Made by a program: the position numbers and the translations under genes
Notes under the pieces: model-generated
The model's database searches: none
Seen by the model: the letters and a program-made list of their open reading frames with translations, nothing else
Told to the model about the DNA's origin: nothing
Shown: piece by piece, positions 1 to 5,191 of the stretch
How positions within the stretch are numbered: the first letter of the stretch is position 1
Layout: the number at the start of each line of letters is the position of its first letter
Source of the DNA: Candidatus Altimarinota bacterium
GTDB taxonomy: Bacteria; Patescibacteriota; Gracilibacteria; Absconditabacterales; Absconditicoccaceae
Assembly: GCA_015489035.1 (NCBI GenBank)
Contig: WFMP01000267.1
Span: 1 to 5,191, forward strand
Length of the DNA stretch: 5,191 bases
Reading direction: 5' to 3'

Positions 1-600
1 CTTACCGCTTTTATCTTTGATATTTACTTTTGCGCCTTTGGAGATTAGATATTTTACAACACTCAAGCGTCCTAAACTAGCAGCACTCATCAAGGCTGTT
101 TCACCGCGATTATCCTGCACGTTTACTCTGGCACCATGACGCACTAAATATCTAATCAGCTCTAAATTCTCATGCTCACTGCTGGCCGCTCCCATTAGCG
201 CTGTTACCCCGTTGTTGTCTTTTGCATGAACATCTGCGCCTTTAGAGATTAGATATTTAACGGTTTTAAGATATCCATACCCTGCGGCATTAATCATAGC
301 CGTATCTCCATTTTTATCTTTTGCATCAACATGTGCACCGTGATTAACTAAATATCTAACAATTTTAATCTGCCCATATCCCGCAGCTGCCATTAAGGCC
401 GTATCTCCATTTTCATCTTTGGATGTTATACTGACACCCTTTGATACTAGGTATTTGACAATATCCAAATGATCGCTAATACCCGCTCTTGTTATCCCGC
501 TATCGCCTTCATCATCGGTAGTATTTGGATTTACACCATGATGCACAAGATATTTGACCTCTTTTAAATTTCCCGCCTTACAAGCGCTGATAAACTTCTC
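1..600 (-). repeat. Tandem ankyrin-repeat units, 99-bp period
   Basis: The ankyrin gene is built from units of 99 bp: 516-418, 417-319, 318-220, then one of 105 bp at 219-115, then 114-16, with the start of another at 15-1. A weaker first unit lies at about 600-517. Nucleotide similarity survives in places: 31-54 and 235-258 match at 23 of 24 positions, covering the second-helix segment of the repeats at residues 185-217 and 117-149. This fits growth of the gene by internal duplication. Confidence 0.85.
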
Positions 601-666
601 ATTTGCGCTAACACCCGCATATAAAAAACCTACACAAACAATACTTAACAATAAAATTTTTCTCAT
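1..666 (-). CDS. Exported ankyrin-repeat protein (C-terminus outside window)
   Basis: The reading frame is open from ATG at 666-664 to the window edge, giving 222 residues without a stop, so the C-terminus is missing. Residues 1-21 (MRKILLLSIVCVGFLYAGVSA) form a Sec signal peptide: basic start, hydrophobic core, and a VSA cleavage site before N22. The mature part is ankyrin repeats: a divergent first one from about residue 23, then 51-83, 84-116, 117-149, 150-184, 185-217, and the first five residues of a seventh. They show the usual features: D-x-x-G-x-T-A at the start, KYL/RYL in the second helix, then HGA or KGA and a hydrophobic-x-K end. Repeat 150-184 has two extra residues around SEHEN. 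The start is supported by AGGAG 8 nt upstream and a promoter close by. Ankyrin repeats bind protein partners; with a signal peptide this one should act in the periplasm. Partner and role are unknown. Small periplasmic ankyrin proteins are known in Gram-negative bacteria, some beside catalase genes, but no such gene is visible here. Ankyrin family and export are well supported; function is not. Confidence 0.93.
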   Translation of the reverse strand, partial: MRKILLLSIVCVGFLYAGVSANEKFISACKAGNLKEVKYLVHHGVNPNTTDDEGDSGITRAGISDHLDIVKYLVSKGVSITSKDENGDTALMAAAGYGQIKIVRYLVNHGAHVDAKDKNGDTAMINAAGYGYLKTVKYLISKGADVHAKDNNGVTALMGAASSEHENLELIRYLVRHGARVNVQDNRGETALMSAASLGRLSVVKYLISKGAKVNIKDKSGK

Positions 667-674
667 AATCTTTT

Positions 675-679
675 CTCCT
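675..679 (-). promoter_or_regulatory. Shine-Dalgarno site of the ankyrin gene
   Basis: On the minus strand AGGAG lies 8 nt before the ATG at 666-664. This is a canonical motif at good spacing and decides the start of the ankyrin gene. Confidence 0.85.
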
Positions 680-699
680 AAAAGTTAACACATTGGCTG

Positions 700-708
700 A
701 TTATAACA
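700..708 (-). promoter_or_regulatory. Extended -10 promoter of the ankyrin gene
   Basis: Read on the minus strand, 708-700 is TGTTATAAT, a perfect extended -10 element (TG-n-TATAAT). Transcription would start near 693, giving a leader of roughly 27 nt that contains the AGGAG site. No convincing -35 hexamer sits 16-18 nt upstream, where the sequence is A/T-rich; an extended -10 can work without one, as is common in Campylobacterota. It suggests that the ankyrin gene is transcribed separately from the efflux operon. No operator was recognised. Confidence 0.65.
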
Positions 709-844
709 AATTTTTATCTATCGTTTCCTTTTTTAAACAATAATAGCCGATTTTTGAATTTACAAAACATTTATGACGCTACTACGGCTTATTTCTATCA
801 AATAGACACATCACTGCTGTTTAATGGTGCTAAAGTTAAACAAC

Positions 845-871
845 AACACCCTTTTAAGAAGGAGGTTTTTT
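845..871 (+). terminator. Imperfect hairpin with T-run (possible terminator)
   Basis: CCTT at 850-853 pairs with AAGG at 859-862 around a 5-nt loop. The stem can extend through C849-G864, C847-G865, A846-T866 and A845-T867 with single-base bulges. On the plus strand it runs into TTTTTT at 866-871, the look of an intrinsic terminator, yet no plus-strand gene lies upstream. Read on the minus strand, just after the pump operon, the same hairpin is followed only by a broken U-rich tail (GTTGTTTAACTTT), so it could be a weak terminator for the operon. The stem is short and this call is tentative. Confidence 0.3.
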
Positions 872-913
872 GTTTGCTGTGATTATAAAAGCGTCTAGAG
901 TCAAGTTCCGATA

Positions 914-3900
914 TTACTTTATCATATTGTTGATTGGTACTATTTTTAATATTGCTGAATATAATACAGGGGATAGCCATAAAGAGGCAATAACTGCAAG
1001 ACTAAGTCCACCGATTGCAGCAATAGCCAAAGGCTCCAATAGCTGAGTACCGCGCCCTATACCGATAGCTAAGGGCATAAAACCAAAAACATTTGAAAGT
1101 AGTGTCATAAGTATAGGTTTAAACCTTCTTCTTGTTGCCATTTCAACATGAACTCTTAAGGGGATATCTCCAGCTTTTTGTCTTGCTGTTGCAAATATTA
1201 ATACAATATTATTTACAACTATTGAAAATACTAACAATATTCCTAAAAATGCCGTACTGTCAAGATCCGTTTTTGTAAGAAGTAGTGCTAAAAATCCTCC
1301 TGGCGCAGCAAAGGCTATACTTATAATGGCTGCTAATGCAGGTCGTTGTCCATAAAATAAAAAACCAAAAATTATCAATAAAATCAATAGAGCACCGATT
1401 AAAATAATTGTCATCTGATCAAAGCTTTTGGTTTGCTCTTTGTAATATCCACCTATCTCTGTGGTAATGCCCGCAGGTAATTTTAATTGGTCTATCAATT
1501 GTTTTAATTTAGATGCTGCAACATTCAAACCCTCGCCGTCTTTAGGCGATGTCCAAATATAAGCAAAAGGCACTAGATTATGATGCGTAACATAAGGTAC
1601 AGATTTTCGAATTTTAAAATTAGCTAAGTGTTTCAAAGGAGTTGGATATTGTGTTAAAACAGATGTTTGCGTTAAATTGGTAAACGAAGATGCTCTATCG
1701 TCAATTTTAATGGAAATTGGTAAAATTTGCTCTCCATTAAGTAAAAATCCATCTTTAATGTGCCATTGCCGCGCCAAAATACTTTCAGATAATTCTCTTG
1801 GAGCAATATTTTGTAATTTTGCCTGTATATTTGGATAAATCTCTATTTGAGGACCGGTAGATGGGGATTTAAAGACTGTATTATCAAATTTTTGGCTATG
1901 CTTTATTTTTTGTTCTAAAAGTTTACCATATTTTTGTAGCTGCTTAACATTTTTGCCAAAAAGATATAAAACAAGTGGAGCATGTGAACCTGAAAGATTG
2001 CCTAAACGATTAATAAAAACTTGATGAAGTTTTAACTCAAACAAATTTGGCTGCGTATCTATTAAAGCACGTCTTAGTTGCCTCATAACTTGTGAGGTTG
2101 TTCTATCTCTATGCTTTTTTAGTATAACTATTAAATCGCCTTTATTCGGAGTCGAGCGTGGATTATCTAAACTTCGCCCAACTACTAGCGATACCTTTGC
2201 AACCGCAGAGTTTTTGGAAGCTACATTTGCTAACTCTCGCCCCACTTTCAATGTTTTGGCAACCGAAGAGCCTACGGGTGTTCTAAAAGGAATAGCTATG
2301 GCACCCTCATCCCATTTAGGCATAAATGCGGTAGGCAACCTCATACCCGACCAGATACCGACAATAATTAGCAGGATCATGATTGGAATTGTTGCAATCC
2401 ATGGTCTGTTTAAGCTTTTTCTTAAAAGCTTTACATATATAATTTTAATAATACTGGCCCATCTCCACTTTTTTATTCTCTTTTGTTTTTTCTTTGCAAG
2501 TAAAGCTGCTAAAATAGGTGTTAAAGATAAGGCAACGATTTGAGAGGCAGTTAAAGCTATTACGATGGTTAGTGCCATATGCCTAAAAAGTAATCCAAGC
2601 GTACCTGACAAAAAAATTAAAGGCAGAAAAATAATAGCTGAGCTGAAGGTGGCACCGGACATTAACGGTAAAATTTTACTGCTGGCTTCAAGAGCTGCCC
2701 GCTCTCTTTCTTGCGCACTGGACAATGCGCTTAGATTACGCGTAGCCCTCTCCATTACAACAATAGCATGATCAATTAAAGCTCCAACAGCAACAGTTAA
2801 GCCACCAAGAGTCATAACATTAATACCAAAGCCTATATTTTTAAATATTATAAAAGTAACAGCCATAGATAAGGGAACAACAAACAAAGTAACTATTGCG
2901 GTATCAAAACGACGTAAAAATAAAAGGATAACCAACCAAACTATAATGCTGCCAAGCAATAAGGCTGTCCAAACATCCTTTAAATCACTATGGATAATAC
3001 TGCTAAAATCATAAATTTTAACTAATTTTAAATCAGGTGGTAATTCCTGTTTTAGCAATTTAATCTTATTTTTAACAACTTTAGCCACGCTTACGGTATT
3101 TACATTTGCTTGTGCGGATATATCTATTAAAATAGCATGTTTATACCCAGCCACTGAAGAATCTATAATCAAAGGTGGTGAACCTACGGTTATTTTAGCA
3201 ATATTGCCAAGCAAAACAAATGCTTGTTTATTGGTTTTTAATGGTATTGTTAAATTTTTTAAAGCTGTTAGATTTTTCGGACGAACTTTGGTAACTAACA
3301 TGTATTGCTGAGAGAATTCATTCATAACACCAGAATAAAATGGTCCTTGAGTTTTATGGATAACTTTTATAATGGCTGACAGATTTAAATTATATTGGGC
3401 TAATTTTCTTTTGTTAAGCTTTACAATAACCTGTGGCCATCCTCTGCCCACTCCATTTACTTGATATATACCAGGTAACGACAATAAAATAGGACGAATA
3501 TTAAAAGTGAAATAAGGTGTCATTGCGGAAGAGCTTAATTTATTGCTGACTAATGCATACTGTGCAAACGGTTTTATATGAGGCGTCATAAGTTGTGATT
3601 TAAAAGACACGCCTAACGGAAGAGATACCTTTGCAAGACGCGCTTGGAGCATTAGATATGCTGTATTTGCATTGATATTATGGTTAAAGTAGATATGCAA
3701 TTTTGATAACCCAATACCTGTTTGAGAATTAACCACCTTAACTCCCGGTACACCTTTGGCAGCTTGCTCAAGAGGTTCTGTTATGCGTAATAACATATAT
3801 TCAACGGGTAGATTATTAGCACTAACAATAACTGTTACTCTTGGAAAATCAACATTTGGAAAAATACTTCTAGGAAGATAATGTAAAGATAACATACCAG

Positions 3901-3973
3901 CTAACAGTAATGTTAGTGATAGCAGTATAAGAGATAATCTGTTTTTCCAAAGATATGTCAAATACTTAATCAT
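914..3973 (-). CDS. RND-family efflux permease, inner-membrane subunit
   Basis: This 1019-residue protein has the usual length and full architecture of an RND pump (AcrB/CusA superfamily), which exports substrates using proton-motive force. TM1 is at about 12-31. A porter domain follows, with the typical opening LPRSIFPNVDFPRVTVIV at 33-50 and a TEPLEQA stretch at 65-71. TM2-TM6 lie at about 334-493, TM7 at 526-546, the second periplasmic half at 547-850, and TM8-TM12 at about 853-1008. A DEG motif (555-557) follows TM7, as in metal pumps and some related groups. In the proton relay D401 (AcrB D407), R950 (R971) and T957 (T978) are present, but AcrB D408 is H402 and K940 is N921. The start at 3973 overlaps the adaptor stop by ATGA; no strong Shine-Dalgarno site is visible, so translational coupling is likely. 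RND identity is certain. The substrate is open: operon order and the DEG motif lean towards metals, but a CusA-like methionine ladder was not recognised. Confidence 0.96.
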   Translation of the reverse strand: MIKYLTYLWKNRLSLILLSLTLLLAGMLSLHYLPRSIFPNVDFPRVTVIVSANNLPVEYMLLRITEPLEQAAKGVPGVKVVNSQTGIGLSKLHIYFNHNINANTAYLMLQARLAKVSLPLGVSFKSQLMTPHIKPFAQYALVSNKLSSSAMTPYFTFNIRPILLSLPGIYQVNGVGRGWPQVIVKLNKRKLAQYNLNLSAIIKVIHKTQGPFYSGVMNEFSQQYMLVTKVRPKNLTALKNLTIPLKTNKQAFVLLGNIAKITVGSPPLIIDSSVAGYKHAILIDISAQANVNTVSVAKVVKNKIKLLKQELPPDLKLVKIYDFSSIIHSDLKDVWTALLLGSIIVWLVILLFLRRFDTAIVTLFVVPLSMAVTFIIFKNIGFGINVMTLGGLTVAVGALIDHAIVVMERATRNLSALSSAQERERAALEASSKILPLMSGATFSSAIIFLPLIFLSGTLGLLFRHMALTIVIALTASQIVALSLTPILAALLAKKKQKRIKKWRWASIIKIIYVKLLRKSLNRPWIATIPIMILLIIVGIWSGMRLPTAFMPKWDEGAIAIPFRTPVGSSVAKTLKVGRELANVASKNSAVAKVSLVVGRSLDNPRSTPNKGDLIVILKKHRDRTTSQVMRQLRRALIDTQPNLFELKLHQVFINRLGNLSGSHAPLVLYLFGKNVKQLQKYGKLLEQKIKHSQKFDNTVFKSPSTGPQIEIYPNIQAKLQNIAPRELSESILARQWHIKDGFLLNGEQILPISIKIDDRASSFTNLTQTSVLTQYPTPLKHLANFKIRKSVPYVTHHNLVPFAYIWTSPKDGEGLNVAASKLKQLIDQLKLPAGITTEIGGYYKEQTKSFDQMTIILIGALLILLIIFGFLFYGQRPALAAIISIAFAAPGGFLALLLTKTDLDSTAFLGILLVFSIVVNNIVLIFATARQKAGDIPLRVHVEMATRRRFKPILMTLLSNVFGFMPLAIGIGRGTQLLEPLAIAAIGGLSLAVIASLWLSPVLYSAILKIVPINNMIK

Positions 3974-4965
3974 AATATATCTGACTTCACACTATATACC
4001 GGGGTTTGCGGTACGATACTAGAAGCACCTTTGACTATTATCGTATCAGTGGTTTTTAAATTACCTTTTATCCATGCATATTTTGCATTCACAAAAAGAA
4101 TCTTAACATTAATAGCTACAGCATGGTGCTTAAGTAGCTTATAAACAACTGTTTTTGTATTATAAGCTACTACTGATTGCAGCGGCACTCTTATGCCAAA
4201 TCCGTGTTTAGTTGCAATAGCTACATTAACCCACTCGCCGGCCAATAAATTGAGTGCTTTTGATGGTTTTATGATAACTTGAATTAAGCCTGTATTTAAA
4301 GCATTATCGGATATGTGCTTTACTACGCCAACTCCAGCATAATGCTCAAATTGCCAATGTATTTGCTCTGCTACATGTATATTATTTGCTGTACTTGGAG
4401 TGACAAATACGCTTAACCATACAGATGAAGATCCTTTTATAGTTGCCAGTGGCGTATTTTTGGCAACTTTCGTTTGCATTGGTACAAGATATTCAAGACT
4501 ACCGCTCACCGGTGCATCTAAAATATTAAATAATAATACTGATTGTAAAGCTTGTATATGCATAGTATCATCTTCTATAGTATTTTGAGCAATTTGTAAT
4601 TGTGATAGAGTTGCCAATCCTGTTTTATATAAGCCGTCAATGTGCATCAAAAGTTTTTTATCCAATTTTAACTTATCTTGCAAAACAAAGAGGCGTTGTG
4701 TTTGTCCTGGTACTTTGATATGTCCAATATTTTGATTCTTGCGTATTTTTGTATGATTTAAATTCTGCTTATACCAAAATATTCCTGCATTTGGCGCATA
4801 AATGGTAGCTCTTGACAAACTCTTAACTTTTGCTAATACTTTGACACTAGCTTGCCATTTGGTTTGTACAGGCTTGATTGTAGTTACCGCAAATGATTTT
4901 ACATCTCCAAATACAACTTCACCTAAAGAAATCAGTAAGATAAATAAGACAAATCCTTTATTCAT
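3970..4965 (-). CDS. RND efflux periplasmic adaptor (membrane fusion protein)
   Basis: This 331-residue protein links the RND permease to the outer-membrane factor. Residues 1-20 are a Sec signal peptide (hydrophobic 5-14, likely cut after G20) without a lipobox cysteine, so it is probably not a lipoprotein. Domains in order: first lipoyl half about 38-86 (IYAPNAG, then VxKNQNIG-like KIRKNQNIGHI at 73-83); a short alpha-hairpin about 91-141 with tip LYKTGLAT at 112-119; second lipoyl half about 145-178 (LDAPVSGSLEYL, then VAKNTPLATI); beta-barrel about 182-252; membrane-proximal domain about 256-315 (IRVPLQSVV, later LKTTDTIIVKGAS). It is at the short end for adaptors. The glycine that usually opens the G-x-x-V-x-x-G-q turn is replaced by Asn in the first lipoyl half. 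Its start overlaps the upstream gene by 8 nt and its stop overlaps the permease start by 4 nt. The family is clear by fold pattern; substrate is unknown. Confidence 0.9.
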   Translation of the reverse strand: MNKGFVLFILLISLGEVVFGDVKSFAVTTIKPVQTKWQASVKVLAKVKSLSRATIYAPNAGIFWYKQNLNHTKIRKNQNIGHIKVPGQTQRLFVLQDKLKLDKKLLMHIDGLYKTGLATLSQLQIAQNTIEDDTMHIQALQSVLLFNILDAPVSGSLEYLVPMQTKVAKNTPLATIKGSSSVWLSVFVTPSTANNIHVAEQIHWQFEHYAGVGVVKHISDNALNTGLIQVIIKPSKALNLLAGEWVNVAIATKHGFGIRVPLQSVVAYNTKTVVYKLLKHHAVAINVKILFVNAKYAWIKGNLKTTDTIIVKGASSIVPQTPVYSVKSDIL

Positions 4966-5191
4966 AGATAGCCCCTTTTGATAAATTATTTAATATTATT
5001 GCACTTGTTATATTGTTAAACTTAGCAGTTGTATATGATGCTTTTGTGGCTATTAAGATATTTAGTGCTTGAAGATAACTAATAAGATTTACATAATGCT
5101 TCATATAAGCTATCTTTACATTTGTAAGATTACTTTGTGCTAATACAACAGCAGATCTTAATAAAGATAAAGATTGTTCAGATATATTATA
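4958..5191 (-). CDS. TolC-family outer-membrane factor (C-terminal end only)
   Basis: The frame is open from the right window edge to TAA at 4960-4958, giving the last 77 residues; the start lies outside. The fragment is one long helical stretch typical of the C-terminal periplasmic helices of the TolC/OEP family: residues 8-34 of the fragment (SLLRSAVVLAQSN and on), then YVNLISYLQALNILIATKAS, matching the family pattern Y-x-x-x-x-x-x-Y-x-x-hydrophobic-x-A just before the final helix, then YTTAKFNNITSAIILNNLSKG near the end with the usual LNNL-x-KG-like finish. This protein would form the outer-membrane exit duct of the pump. The 8-nt overlap with the adaptor and the operon order (outer-membrane factor, adaptor, permease) support the call strongly, since the fragment alone is short. 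It is A/T-rich like its neighbours. Confidence 0.8.
   Translation of the reverse strand, partial: YNISEQSLSLLRSAVVLAQSNLTNVKIAYMKHYVNLISYLQALNILIATKASYTTAKFNNITSAIILNNLSKGAIYE
4972..4977 (-). promoter_or_regulatory. Shine-Dalgarno site of the adaptor gene
   Basis: AAGGGG on the minus strand lies 6 nt before the adaptor ATG at 4965-4963, inside the last codons of the outer-membrane factor gene. It supports that start and fits coupled translation across the 8-nt overlap. Confidence 0.65.

Larger units (their letters stand above)
667..913. other. Intergenic region between pump operon and ankyrin gene
   Basis: This 247-bp A/T-rich gap holds the ankyrin promoter and Shine-Dalgarno site near its left end and an imperfect hairpin at 845-867 near its right end. 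There are also two weaker inverted repeats: AGCCG at 745-749 with CGGCT at 785-789 (loop of 35 nt), and TGTTTAA at 818-824 with TTAAACA at 836-842 (loop of 11 nt). I see no tRNA, no small gene with good support and no insertion sequence. No strong terminator in the minus orientation is evident for the pump mRNA. Confidence 0.6.

Noticed and set aside
1..600. CRISPR array or non-coding tandem repeats
   Set aside because: The 99-bp period and diverged units are explained fully by ankyrin-coding repeats in one open frame.
745..789. AGCCG/CGGCT inverted repeat as terminator of the pump operon
   Set aside because: Only five base pairs with a loop of 35 nt and no clean U-run on the minus strand.
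818..842. TGTTTAA/TTAAACA inverted repeat as an operator
   Set aside because: A/T-only core in an A/T-rich gap, over 110 bp upstream of the ankyrin promoter; likely chance.
798..980. Minus-strand 60-codon frame with a CCC cysteine triplet
   Set aside because: It overlaps the permease 3' end in another frame, has no Shine-Dalgarno site before its ATG, and its sequence resembles no family I know; most likely a chance frame.
870..1046. Plus-strand frame (TTG at 870 or GTG at 879, stop at 1044-1046) with AGGAGG at 860-865 and a hydrophobic stretch
   Set aside because: The AGGAGG is part of the hairpin arm and lies 4 nt from the TTG or 13 nt from the GTG, the start codons are weak, no promoter is visible, and most of it is antisense to the conserved C-terminus of the permease.
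2214..2543. Plus-strand 109-codon frame
   Set aside because: Antisense to the permease segment covering TM6-TM7, whose minus-strand protein is clearly conserved; its hydrophobicity mirrors the membrane-segment codons.
2565..2771. Plus-strand 68-codon frame
   Set aside because: Antisense to TM4-TM5 of the permease; no recognisable domain or ribosome binding site.
4400..4588. Plus-strand 62-codon frame
   Set aside because: Antisense to the adaptor gene, with no support beyond being open.

Overview
The window is AT-rich and every gene I can support lies on the minus strand, so transcription reads from high to low coordinates. It carries the 3' part of a tripartite RND-type efflux operon (positions 914-5191, running off the right edge) followed downstream by a separate gene for an exported ankyrin-repeat protein (positions 1-666, running off the left edge). 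The envelope is clearly Gram-negative, because an RND pump, a periplasmic adaptor and a TolC-like outer-membrane factor occur together. The low GC, an extended -10 promoter without a clear -35 box, and the style of the small Sec-exported ankyrin protein are all compatible with Campylobacterota, but nothing here fixes the lineage and this is only a tentative guess.

Layout, in order of transcription. First is the C-terminal end of a TolC-family outer-membrane factor (5191-4958). It overlaps by 8 nt the start of a periplasmic adaptor/membrane fusion protein (4965-3970), which overlaps by 4 nt (ATGA) the start of a 1019-residue RND inner-membrane permease (3973-914). The order outer-membrane factor - adaptor - permease is that of cus/czc-type heavy-metal operons, although it is not exclusive to them. 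A 247-bp gap (913-667) follows. It holds an imperfect hairpin next to a T-run and, close to the next gene, a good extended -10 promoter. Last is the ankyrin-repeat gene (666-1), which has a strong Shine-Dalgarno site, a signal peptide and at least six ankyrin repeats; its C-terminus is not in the window.

The three efflux genes should work as one machine: the permease takes substrate from the inner membrane or periplasm using proton-motive force, the adaptor bridges the periplasm, and the outer-membrane factor forms the exit duct. The substrate cannot be read from the sequence. The permease shows a DEG motif after TM7 that is shared with metal pumps, but the CusA-type methionine ladder was not recognised. 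Its proton-relay residues are partly non-canonical (Asp-His in TM4, Asn in place of Lys in TM10), which is the most interesting point in the window. The ankyrin gene seems to be an independent transcription unit, and no functional link to the pump can be shown. I did not find a previously undescribed system; the window looks like a somewhat divergent efflux operon beside a periplasmic ankyrin gene.
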